The position numbers were made by a program, and so were the translations under genes. This document shows, piece after piece, positions 27,123 through 34,443 of a DNA stretch of 64,000 nucleotides (its first letter is position 1; every line of letters starts with the position of its first letter). A model generated the notes under the pieces. The model was not told the origin of the DNA and searched no databases. It worked only from the letters and a program-made list of their open reading frames with translations. The stretch is from Candidatus Aenigmatarchaeota archaeon (GTDB taxonomy: Archaea; Aenigmatarchaeota; Aenigmatarchaeia; CG10238-14), in the NCBI GenBank assembly GCA_030018415.1, contig JASEGC010000001.1, forward strand, positions 1 through 64,000, written 5' to 3'.

Positions 27123-27554
27123 ATGTATAAAAATCCAATTCCAACAGTCGACATAATCATAGAAAAAGATGATAAAGTAGTCTTGATCAGAAGAAAGAAT
27201 GAACCATTTAAAGGTAAATTAGCTATTCCAGGCGGTTTTGTGAATGAAGGGGAATTAATCGAAGATAGAGCAATTAAAGAAGCAGAAGAAGAAACTTCCC
27301 TAAAAGTAGAATTAAAGGAAATATTAGGGGTATATTCTATTCCAGATAGAGATCCTAGAGGTCATCTGATAAGTGTTGTTTTTATTGCAAAACCAGTAAG
27401 CGGAATCGTTAAATGTGGTGATGATGCCGCTGAAGCAGGTTGGTTTAAGATTAATGATAAGATTTTAAATGAACTTTCATTCGACCATAAAAAAATTATG
27501 ACTGATTATTTAAAATGGATAAAGGATAAGGGGACCTATTGGTCAACTAAGTAG
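27123..27554 (+). CDS. NUDIX hydrolase
   Basis: The Nudix box reads GGFVNEGELIEDRAIKEAEE, which fits the GX5EX7REUXEEXGU consensus except that Lys replaces the consensus Arg in REUXEE. Glutamates for metal binding are intact. The surrounding PTVDIIIEKDDKVVLIRRKN and GHLISVVFIAKP segments resemble archaeal ADP-ribose pyrophosphatases. Length 143 aa is typical. The substrate is not certain. Confidence 0.85.
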   Translation: MYKNPIPTVDIIIEKDDKVVLIRRKNEPFKGKLAIPGGFVNEGELIEDRAIKEAEEETSLKVELKEILGVYSIPDRDPRGHLISVVFIAKPVSGIVKCGDDAAEAGWFKINDKILNELSFDHKKIMTDYLKWIKDKGTYWSTK

Positions 27555-27689
27555 TAATTTCTTCCTTATTTTATTGATAAACAAGATTGGTGTCGGAAAC
27601 ATAAATTTGTTTAAGTATGAAAATTAAAAGATGGTATTCGTTTTATTCTATTACGCATCATAAATATTTTGAACTTTTACCCAAAAAAC

Positions 27690-28457
27690 ATGAAAGATGT
27701 CTTAGTTAAAGAAATTAAACAAAATATAGAAGAAGTTAAACAAATGTAATATCCCAAAAAAATTCACATATGTTTTGGCTAGAATCTCAGGCATTTAACA
27801 GGAGATGGCGGCACAAATGAACGTTGCGATGTTTATTATGCAAATAAATGTGAAGTACTCGTGGAACAATTTAAGCGAGATATAAAGAGAGAATTTGGAA
27901 ATATAAAAAATTTAGAATATATCGATTATAAGGGAGTGAAAAGTGTTAGATTTCCGAAATTCGTAGGAATAATTCTACAAAATCTTCTCGGTAAAATGTT
28001 TGGGCATTTTAAACATGTTCCAGAAATCATTTTAAATTCTGATAAAATTTTTAGGAAACTGTTTCTGAGAGCACTATTCGATGATGTGGGTAGAAGAAAA
28101 TATAAGAAACCATGGAGAGATCAATTTAGATTTATTATTTCTGGTAGACGTAACATTGAGAGTTATTATAAGGAAATTGGTTTTGATCATCCTGAGAAAA
28201 AGGAAAAATTGAGAATTTCATTACAAAACTATGAAATGACATACTATAAACCTTAAGAAATTAGGAAGTTAATACTTAATATCTTAAGGAGAGAAGGTGA
28301 CATGAGTATGTATGAATTAGCTCAAAGATTGAATAAAAAACCACATTCTCAATTTAGCAAAATATTATCTAATATAGAAAAAATGGGATTAATTACGTCT
28401 AGAAAAGTTGGTAGAGGTCTAAAGATTTACGCTATAAACTCTATGGTTTTAAAATGA
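27690..28457 (+). pseudogene. Decayed LAGLIDADG endonuclease-like protein with winged-helix domain
   Basis: Pieces in shifted frames join into one protein: MKDVLVKEIKQNIEEVKQ, then NIPKKFTYVLARISG, then HLTGDGGTNERCDVYYANKC, running into the track ORF 27861-28256 with a second LAGLIDADG-like helix FLRALFDDVG and IGFDHPEKKEKL. After an in-frame TAA (28254) the same frame continues with a winged helix (YELAQRLNKKPHSQFSKILS). Two shifts and one stop indicate decay. The C-terminal part from ATG 28302 (51 aa, after AAGGTGAC) could still be made as a small HTH protein. It overlaps the next gene by 4 nt. Confidence 0.72.
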
Positions 28458-29134
28458 CTTTAAAAGTTATCAACTTATATCGAAGACTATTGAAACATTT
28501 TGGAAAACAAGAATGGTGGTCAACAATTAGTACTGAAAACCCAAAGTTCGAAGTTATAGTCGGGGCGATATTAACTCAACAGACTGCATGGAAAAATGTG
28601 GAAATGGCGATTAAAAATTTAAAAGATGAGAATTTACTAGAAGCAAAAAAATTGTTTAAATTACCAATATCAAGATTAAAAGTATTAATTAAACCATGTG
28701 GTTTTTTAAAGGTGAAAACGAAAAGATTGAGAAGTTTTTTAAAATTCTTTATAGAGAATTTTGATGCTGAACTTGAAAAAATGTTTGAAAAAAATTTAAA
28801 TGAATTGAGAAGAGAGTTGTTATCTGTCCATGGAATTGGTTATGAAACATGCGATTCAATACTTTTGTATGCGGGTGAAAAACCTATTTTTGTTGTAGAT
28901 GCTTATACTTTTAGACTTTGCGAAAGATATCCGATCATAAATTCAAAAAATTATGAAGAGGTTAGGGAATTTTTCGAGAAGAATCTTCCCAGAGATGTTA
29001 ATTTATTCAAGGAATTCCATGCATTAATAGTAGAGCTTGGAAAAAATTATTGTAAGACCAAGCCTTTATGTGAAAAATGTCCGTTAAAGAAAGGTTGTAA
29101 GCATGCGATTAGTATTGACAACTTGCCCAATTGA
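28454..29134 (+). CDS. Endonuclease III-related HhH-GPD DNA glycosylase
   Basis: HhH motif SVHGIGYETCDSILLYAG, catalytic Asp in VVDAYTFRLC and a C-terminal 4Fe-4S ligand set CKTKPLCEKCPLKKGC (C-x6-C-x2-C-x5-C). The HhH lacks the Lys that gives EndoIII its lyase activity, so a monofunctional glycosylase of the COG2231 or 3-methyladenine type is likely. ATG overlaps the stop of the decayed wHTH frame, and the 3' end overlaps cutA by 32 nt. Confidence 0.85.
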   Translation: MTLKVINLYRRLLKHFGKQEWWSTISTENPKFEVIVGAILTQQTAWKNVEMAIKNLKDENLLEAKKLFKLPISRLKVLIKPCGFLKVKTKRLRSFLKFFIENFDAELEKMFEKNLNELRRELLSVHGIGYETCDSILLYAGEKPIFVVDAYTFRLCERYPIINSKNYEEVREFFEKNLPRDVNLFKEFHALIVELGKNYCKTKPLCEKCPLKKGCKHAISIDNLPN

Positions 29135-29408
29135 TAAATCTCAAAAATTGATTGAAGAAATATTGAAATCGAAACTAGCTGGATGTGTATTGGACGTTTT
29201 ATTATCTAAGAGCAAATTCTGGTGGAAGGGAAAGATAGATGAAGAGAAAGAGACATTGATAATCTTCAAAACAAGAGATGAACTAGTTGAAAAATTGTTC
29301 AAAAAAATAAAAGAATTGCATCCTTATGATGTGCCATTCATAGGCGAGATAGAAGTAAAAAGAGTGAATGAGGAATATTTAGAATGGTTGAAAGAAGTGA
29401 CAGAATAA
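29103..29408 (+). CDS. cutA: CutA-like divalent ion tolerance protein
   Basis: CutA landmarks are the N-terminal strand RLVLTTCPIDKSQKLIEEIL, KLAGCVL, WWKGKIDEEKETLIIFKTR and the final LHPYDVPFIGEIEV with YLEWL. Length 101 aa is normal. CutA trimers bind divalent metals, with an unclear cellular role. It overlaps both neighbours, so the three genes form a coupled unit. Confidence 0.88.
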   Translation: MRLVLTTCPIDKSQKLIEEILKSKLAGCVLDVLLSKSKFWWKGKIDEEKETLIIFKTRDELVEKLFKKIKELHPYDVPFIGEIEVKRVNEEYLEWLKEVTE

Positions 29409-30037
29409 AATACATCAGTTTTGACTTAGATGGGACTTTAATCGATAGCTTAGATTTTGAGATCTCATTTTGGAATGAAACAATACCGAGAATTTTTTCA
29501 AAACAACATAATGTACCGTTTAGTGAAGCAAAAAAGATCGTTTTGAATGCTTACAGAAAATTCAGTAAAGAAGAAGTCGAATGGCACATACCCGAATACT
29601 GGTTTAAAAAATTCAAATTGAAAGATGATTGGACTAGTGCAATCAAAGATTTAAAAGATCGTATAAAAATTTTTCCAGAAGTCAAGCGTATCTTGAGAAA
29701 ACTTTCAAAAAAATATAAATTAGTTTTGTTGACGCATTCCTTACAAGAATCTGTAGAGCTGAAAATGGCAAAATTAGGAATTCAAAAATATTTTTACAAA
29801 ATTTTTTCAGCCATTGAAGATTTTAGCTTAGTTAAATATGACGAAAGAGTTTACAAAATTTTAATAGAAAAATTGCGGATAAATGCAAAAGAGTTAGTTC
29901 ACGTTGGAGATGATCATAAGTGTGATTATTCGACTCCCAGAAGAATTGGTATTAGAGCAATATTAATAGATAGGAGTGGTAAAAGAAAAGGAAAGGATAT
30001 AATTCATGATTTAACAAAAATAGAAAGTATTTTGTAG
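29384..30037 (+). CDS. HAD-superfamily hydrolase
   Basis: Motif I is SFDLDGTLIDS, motif II is LLTHS (Thr), then a Lys (LVKYDERVY) and motif IV HVGDDHKCDY. These make a complete HAD phosphatase of the phosphoglycolate phosphatase type, with a helical cap at residues 20-85. The substrate is unknown. ATG 29384 overlaps cutA by 25 nt. tRNA-Lys(CUU) follows 22 bp downstream. Confidence 0.85.
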   Translation: MVERSDRIKYISFDLDGTLIDSLDFEISFWNETIPRIFSKQHNVPFSEAKKIVLNAYRKFSKEEVEWHIPEYWFKKFKLKDDWTSAIKDLKDRIKIFPEVKRILRKLSKKYKLVLLTHSLQESVELKMAKLGIQKYFYKIFSAIEDFSLVKYDERVYKILIEKLRINAKELVHVGDDHKCDYSTPRRIGIRAILIDRSGKRKGKDIIHDLTKIESIL

Positions 30038-30059
30038 TTATTTATTAAATTAAATACTT

Positions 30060-30176
30060 GGGCCCATAGCTTAGCATGGTAGAGCAGCTGACATTTGACT
30101 GAAGCTCTTATCTGCTAAGGGGGTCACCAGAAGTTTATGCTGGTAAAGGTCGAGAGTTCAAATCTCTCTGGGCCCA
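30060..30176 (+). tRNA. tRNA-Lys(CUU) with three mini-introns
   Basis: Acceptor GGGCCCA/TGGGCCC, D-stem GCTT/GAGC and T-arm GAGAG-TTCAAAT-CTCTC are clear. 43 extra nt are explained by three introns: 13 nt at 30091-30103 (position 30/31, same place as in tRNA-Lys UUU), 15 nt at 30111-30125 (canonical 37/38) and 15 nt at 30132-30146 (about 43/44, helix ACCAG/CTGGT). The mature form is 74 nt with loop CTCTTAA. Position 27-43 would be G-A. The third intron could be shifted by a few nt. Confidence 0.75.
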
Positions 30177-30177
30177 C

Positions 30178-30966
30178 TCAATACTCAATTTCTTTTCTAC
30201 CTTTTACTTTTGCAACAATTTCAACATAATCTCTGAAACCTACATCTCTGATCTTTTGAAGCAATTGTTCTTCAACTTGAAATATTCCCGTGGTATCGTT
30301 CATCTCAACAACGATCCTCACAGGTTTTTTCTTGCCTTCACAGATGGAAACTTTCTCGATTGCTAAAGCAGAAAATTTGTGTATGTCTGGCTTAGCTAAC
30401 TTATAAGGAATTCTCGCCCTGCCTTTAGTCATATCAGTTCCATCTGCAGTCGCTACTATTTTTGATTCCAAGCATGTGGATCTGTACTTACCGAGATGAC
30501 AAAGTATTTCTTCGATGATGATAGCTCTAATTCTTGCGATCTTTGCAATATCTGCATCCGGATCAGCTCTTCTGAGCATTCTTGTTATAATACTACGAGC
30601 TAATATGACACCTAAGATTTCATGATCATCTCTTGATACGCTATTCCCGATATCGTGCACATAAGCCCCAAGTAACAATGCCATCCTCACATCTTCTGCA
30701 TTCCCAATTTCTTCAAGGATGATATTTCCAAAAATCTTTTTTTTCTCCAGTATCGAGTAGATTTTCAATGCATTCAATGCCACAATTTTTGAGTGAACCC
30801 TACCATGGTCATTGAACCCCATCCTCACTACCATGACTTTGTTGGCTTGTTCTAGGAGACCATAAACTTCTTCGTCCCTTTCGATTATCCTCATAAGTCT
30901 TAAACATTTTTTATAATTTTTTAACTCTTTCATCAATTCTCTGTCAATCAAACTCTCTAAAGTCAT
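30178..30966 (-). CDS. HD-domain metal-dependent phosphohydrolase
   Basis: HD-type ligands are H in NDHGRVHSKIVALNAL, HD in AYVHDIGNSVSRDDHE and D in VATADGTDMTKGRARI. The C-terminal 70 residues form an alpha-beta extension (RIVVEMNDTTGIFQVEEQL). Archaeal members of this family are uncharacterised and probably act on nucleotides or phosphoesters. The stop lies 2 nt from the end of tRNA-Lys(CUU) on the other strand. Confidence 0.8.
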   Translation of the reverse strand: MTLESLIDRELMKELKNYKKCLRLMRIIERDEEVYGLLEQANKVMVVRMGFNDHGRVHSKIVALNALKIYSILEKKKIFGNIILEEIGNAEDVRMALLLGAYVHDIGNSVSRDDHEILGVILARSIITRMLRRADPDADIAKIARIRAIIIEEILCHLGKYRSTCLESKIVATADGTDMTKGRARIPYKLAKPDIHKFSALAIEKVSICEGKKKPVRIVVEMNDTTGIFQVEEQLLQKIRDVGFRDYVEIVAKVKGRKEIEY

Positions 30967-31051
30967 AAAAATCTATTGGTCATCAGTCTATATATCTTTA
31001 GGAATCGCCTAAAATAAATTACTAACTGGAAATAAAATTAAAGGTGGTTGA

Positions 31052-31320
31052 ATGAAAGTAGTTGTATCAGCCGTGAAAGGTGCTGGCAAATCTACAACAA
31101 TAAAATTTGTTCTAGAAAAAAACCTGACGTTAAAGTAATATCAGTAGGAAATTATTTTGAAGAAGCATACAAGAAAATGGGGTTGAAAAGAGATGAAGGA
31201 GATAAGGCTGTTGACAGAGAAAAACATAAACAAATTCAGATTAAAGTATGAATTTGAAGATAACAAAAAAATGCCGAAGAGATTTTAAAATTGTTTGAAC
31301 AAGGAACTTATAAATCTTGA
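31052..31320 (+). pseudogene. Truncated, frameshifted archaeal adenylate kinase
   Basis: From ATG 31052 the frame encodes KVVVSAVKGAGKSTTIKFVL, a P-loop like that of archaeal AdkA, and stops. A one-base shift at a run of seven A gives KPDVKVISVGNYFEEAYKKM and KRDEGDKAVDREKHKQIQ, matching the following AdkA region, then several stops. The distal half of the roughly 190-aa enzyme is missing, so this is a remnant. A functional copy must be elsewhere. Confidence 0.6.
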
Positions 31321-31339
31321 CTTCATAATTTTTATTTGG

Positions 31340-31451
31340 GCTGGGGTGGCTTAGTAGTTAAAGCGCCGGACTCATACTCACATGAGAAATGAGTTTTGAT
31401 TCCAGATGATAAGAAATCCGGAGATCGCGGGTGCGAATCCCGCTCCCAGCA
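31340..31451 (+). tRNA. tRNA-Met(CAU), elongator type, one intron
   Basis: Acceptor GCTGGGG/TCCCAGC (one G-T), D-stem GCTT/AAGC, anticodon stem CCGGA/TCCGG, loop CT-CAT-AA and T-arm GCGGG-TGCGAAT-CCCGC with discriminator A. A 39-nt intron at 31377-31415 sits at the canonical 37/38 position. BHB pieces are CTCA/TAAG (one mismatch), bulges TAC and AAA and a TCA/TGA intron stem. The anticodon stem lacks the GGG/CCC of initiators, so this is elongator Met or, less likely, Ile with a modified C. Confidence 0.85.
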
Positions 31452-31570
31452 ATAAAAAATCCTGTGATTGTATTTTTTAAAATTTCCATGACTGATGATG
31501 TCTAAACAACTGAAAGACTATGAATGGATAATGTTTATAATTGAGAAAAACAAATAATTAAAAAGTTGCT

Positions 31571-31970
31571 ATGCATGACTTAGATTTTTTTCAAGAGGCA
31601 ATGTTCTCATTCATTTTAATCGATGAAAGTTTTGGTGAATTTTTTGGCTCGAGAAGTTAGGTTTGTAACAGAAACTATCGGAAAGATTATGGCTGAATGG
31701 ACCAAGAATGGAAAAAAAAGCTTTATCGTGAAAGTTCCAAAATCACATCACATAAAAGAATTTGAACTCTTGCTCAAACAGATGCTGATACATTATCAAG
31801 TCCCCGTGAAGACTGAAGTGCAAGAAATACCGGTGGAGATAAGATGCAAATGTGGTTATTGCGGTGAAATCAAAAATTCTGATCCTACTGAAGTTATAAG
31901 AATTCTGTGCCCATCTTGTAAAAAGAATCATGCTAAGGTAATTTCTGGAAAAAATATAGAAGTCATATGA
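31571..31970 (+). CDS. HypA-like nickel/zinc protein gene with putative 70-nt BHB intron
   Basis: The track ORF (31623) ends with a HypA-like zinc site (RCKCGYCGE, then ILCPSCKKNHAKV) but lacks the family MH start. Upstream ATG 31571 gives MHDLDFFQE, typical of HypA, in another frame. Removing 31598-31667 joins it to TETIGKIMAEWTKNGKKSF, giving 109 aa, a normal HypA length. A BHB-like fold supports the join. HypA delivers nickel to hydrogenase or urease. No such enzyme is in the window. If no splicing occurs, the 115-aa track ORF would be the product. Confidence 0.6.
31598..31667 (+). other. Putative BHB intron in the hypA-like gene (70 nt)
   Basis: Central helix CAAG (exon 1)/TTTG (intron end), 3-nt bulges AGG and TAA cut after their second base, and an internal stem TTCTC/GAGAA with AA/TT. 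Both cuts fall at codon boundaries, and the length (70, 1 mod 3) corrects the frame. The intron contains an in-frame stop, so the unspliced mRNA could not give the MH form. Confidence 0.5.
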
Positions 31971-32149
31971 GAAAGTAATAAAATTCGGTAATTTTTGTGT
32001 GTTTTCCCTTGGTTTTACGACTCATTCGTAAAAATACCTTATAAGCCTAAAAAAGCAAAGCTTTTTATAGGTGCGCATATTTAATTATAGATAGCAAAAT
32101 ATCCCTTTTTTAAGGGGAGTTAGCCAAAAAAATGAGGGGGTGAAAAAGA

Positions 32150-32317
32150 GTGACTGTAATCGTTAAGAGTGCAGTTAGAGAGCTACTAAAGGGTAGAGCT
32201 AATGTAAGTGAAGAGTTCTTGAAGAGATTAGACGCGGACGTTGCAGCTTTAATTAGAAGAGCCGCTGAGAGAGCAAAGGAAAATGGAAGAAAGACATTGA
32301 AAGCAAGAGACTGCTAA
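32150..32317 (+). CDS. Small histone-fold DNA-binding protein (55 aa)
   Basis: Too short for the track. GTG 32150 lies 8 nt after GAGGGGG. The product, with VIVKSAVRELLKGRANVSEE, LDADVAALIRRAAERAKENG and RKTLKARDC, resembles small archaeal histone-fold proteins (helix, DNA-binding loop RKT, helix), though shorter than canonical 66-aa histones. A strong leader with TATA-like CTTTTTATA and a clear terminator suggest high expression. A decayed copy lies at 40349-40446. Confidence 0.7.
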   Translation: MTVIVKSAVRELLKGRANVSEEFLKRLDADVAALIRRAAERAKENGRKTLKARDC

Positions 32318-32329
32318 ATCATAAAATAT

Positions 32330-32359
32330 GGGGTTTATTCCCCTATTTTTCTTTTTTCT
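32330..32359 (+). terminator. Hairpin plus T tract after the histone-like gene
   Basis: GGGG, six loop bases, CCCC, then TATTTTTCTTTTTTCT, 12 nt after the stop codon. The T-rich tail is the usual archaeal termination signal, and the hairpin may stabilise the 3' end. Confidence 0.6.
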
Positions 32360-32383
32360 ATATTTATCATCCCTTTTATTCTG

Positions 32384-32731
32384 TTAATTCATCGACTTCT
32401 TTTCTACTTTTTCTAATTCTTTTACTTGCTCCTTATCTTCTTTTAATAGCAGAGCTTGGAGTTCTCCCACGTGTGTCTTTTCTTCTTTTGCTATGTCCAA
32501 AAGAATTTTCTTAATGTTCTCATTTTCAGTCATGGCTGCTAGCTGCTCATAAAGACTCACAGCATCCAATTCAGCTATCATCCCAACTCTTAGTATCTCT
32601 TTGTCCAAATCTTCTTCTTTCATTTTTTCAAGATTTATGGGTATATAACCAAATTCAATTTTAGGAGAATAAACTCCTCCTGAAATCTTTTCTATAAAAT
32701 CAGCAGATGTCAAGTCACCTAAGCATCTCAC
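32384..32731 (-). CDS. Ferritin-like/rubrerythrin-domain protein, encapsulated-ferritin type
   Basis: The helical hairpin has GMIAELDAVSLYEQLAAMTE and IAKEEKTHVGELQALLL, giving the E...ExxH iron ligands of the EncFtn-like rubrerythrin group. The N-terminal part RCLGDLTSADFIEKI with SGGVYSPKIEF is typical of stand-alone archaeal members. Start is GTG 32731. No in-frame ATG exists upstream. Such proteins store or oxidise iron, often inside encapsulins, but no encapsulin gene is visible here. Confidence 0.75.
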   Translation of the reverse strand: MRCLGDLTSADFIEKISGGVYSPKIEFGYIPINLEKMKEEDLDKEILRVGMIAELDAVSLYEQLAAMTENENIKKILLDIAKEEKTHVGELQALLLKEDKEQVKELEKVEKKSMN

Positions 32732-32845
32732 TATAGGAATGGCAGCAGGGGCTGGATTTTATATGATAGTTATGTAGCCACGATCCTTGCATACATTACA
32801 TTAAAGTTGGGAGAAATAGAGAGTAAAATAAGGAAGAAAAATAAA

Positions 32846-34267
32846 TCATTTCTTTATCTTCCACTTAACTCCTTTTGGTGTATCTTCAAGTATAACTCCC
32901 ATGTTCTTCAACTTAGCCCTGATATCATCAGCAGCCTTCCAGTCTTTTTTGCTCCTCGCCTTTTCTCTCTCATTAATCAACTTCTTGATATCCTCTGATA
33001 GTTCTTCTTTCTTGATTTCAGGAATGATCTGGAAGAATTGGCCCAACTCATGGATAACTTCTTTTGCATACACCAAATCCTCTTTGGAGAATTTTTTCAT
33101 CTCGATTTGTTTGTTTACAAGAGAGATGATCTTGAAGAAGTTTGTTAAAGCTAAAGAAGTGTTCATATCATCCTCCATCGCATCAAAGAATCTTTTTCTT
33201 AATTTTTTTATGTCTGAGACAAAAATCGGCTCAACACTCTTTGCAACTTTTAAATTGTCATCAATTTTCTCTAAAGTAGTGGAAATTCTTTCTACTTTTT
33301 TCTTCGCAACCTCTAAATCCCTCTCATTGTAATCTAGAGGCTTTCGATAATGCGTTGAAGCTATCCATAGTCTTAGAGTCTCAGGATCATTCTTGTCTAG
33401 AGTATCTGTGAGTCTTATACAATTACCGAGAGACTTAGACATTTTTACTTTGTTAATAGTTAACAGACCAGTATGAACCCAGTACTTGACATAAGGCTTA
33501 ATTCCTGTTATAGCTTCTGCCTGTGCAATCTCAGCTTCATGATGTGGGAATACTAGTTCTATCGATCCTCCATGAATGTCATACTGCGGGCCAAAGTACT
33601 TCATCGCAATAGCAGTATCCTCGATATGCCAACCAGGATAACCGATACCAAAGGGGGAATCCCATTTTAGGAGGTGTTCTGGCGGAGCTTTAATCCACAA
33701 AGCAAAATCACGCGGGTCTCTTTTTTCAGGGTTGACTTCAACTCTCGCTCCTGCTATCAATTTTTTAGGAACCTTTCTGGACAATTTTCCATAATCCTTG
33801 AATTTAGAGACTTTAAAGTAAACAGAATTGTTGACTTCATACGCATATCCTTTTTTTATCAGGACTCGAACCTGTTCGATTATTTCTTTTATATGATGAG
33901 TTGCTCTCAGTAACATATCAGGCCTTAAAAACCTCATTTTATCAAATGTCATGAGATGATGTTTCATGAAGAATTCGACAATCTCCATCGGGTCTTTTCT
34001 TTCCTCTTTGGCTTTTTTTATGATCCTATCTTCGCCAGTTTCTAGCAAATGTCCAACGTCAGTGATGTTCTGTATGTAATTAACTCTGTATCCTGAGTAC
34101 CTTAGAAACCTAACTAGAGTATCGTAAAAGGCGTAGGTTCTTGCATGACCTAGATGAACGTAATCGTACTCTGTTACTCCACACACAAAAATCTTTACTT
34201 TTCCTTTTTCCAAAGGCTTGAAGATTTCTTTTTTTCTAGACATTGTGTTGAAAATTTTTAACGTCAC
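32846..34267 (-). CDS. cysS: Cysteinyl-tRNA synthetase
   Basis: Class I synthetase with HIGH-type motif HLGHART, zinc-ligand region CGVTEYD and GGSIELVFPHHEAEIAQ, and KMSKS (VKMSKSLGN). Length 473 aa is typical. GTG 34267 gives MTLKIFNTMSRKKEIFKPL, the correct family start. It begins 12 nt after the 3' end of the tRNA-Cys gene on the same strand, so enzyme and substrate tRNA are probably cotranscribed. Confidence 0.95.
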   Translation of the reverse strand: MTLKIFNTMSRKKEIFKPLEKGKVKIFVCGVTEYDYVHLGHARTYAFYDTLVRFLRYSGYRVNYIQNITDVGHLLETGEDRIIKKAKEERKDPMEIVEFFMKHHLMTFDKMRFLRPDMLLRATHHIKEIIEQVRVLIKKGYAYEVNNSVYFKVSKFKDYGKLSRKVPKKLIAGARVEVNPEKRDPRDFALWIKAPPEHLLKWDSPFGIGYPGWHIEDTAIAMKYFGPQYDIHGGSIELVFPHHEAEIAQAEAITGIKPYVKYWVHTGLLTINKVKMSKSLGNCIRLTDTLDKNDPETLRLWIASTHYRKPLDYNERDLEVAKKKVERISTTLEKIDDNLKVAKSVEPIFVSDIKKLRKRFFDAMEDDMNTSLALTNFFKIISLVNKQIEMKKFSKEDLVYAKEVIHELGQFFQIIPEIKKEELSEDIKKLINEREKARSKKDWKAADDIRAKLKNMGVILEDTPKGVKWKIKK

Positions 34268-34279
34268 AACATCACGAAT

Positions 34280-34416
34280 AGCCGAGGAAGGGAATCGAAC
34301 CCTTTTAAACCGGTGTCAACACATCATTTATCAGTACACCAGCTCTGCAGCATCGACTCTCATTTTGAGATCGGTCGCATTTACGGCTTTATTAGTCGCC
34401 GTTCTGCCACCTCGGC
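34280..34416 (-). tRNA. tRNA-Cys(GCA) with three introns
   Basis: Acceptor GCCGAGG/CCTCGGC with discriminator U, the hallmark of tRNA-Cys, and T-arm AAGGG-TTCGATT-CCCTT. 64 extra nt fit three introns: 14 nt in the D-loop (34382-34395; helix CGGC/GCCG, bulges GAC and TAA), 20 nt at 30/31 (34352-34371; helix CGAC/GTCG, bulges CGA and ATG, perfect TCTCA/TGAGA stem) and 30 nt at 37/38 (34315-34344; helix CTGC/GTTG with one mismatch). The mature 73-nt tRNA has stem ACCGG/CCGGT and loop CTGCAGA. Confidence 0.85.
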
Positions 34417-34443
34417 ATCATTAGAAACTATATTATTTAAAAT

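Noticed and set aside
34280-34416. First read as a type II tRNA-Leu(CAA) or tRNA-Ile(GAU)
   Set aside because: A CTCAAAA and a CTGATAA segment mimic those anticodon loops, but neither gives paired stems. The U73 discriminator and the three-intron fold give a complete tRNA-Cys.
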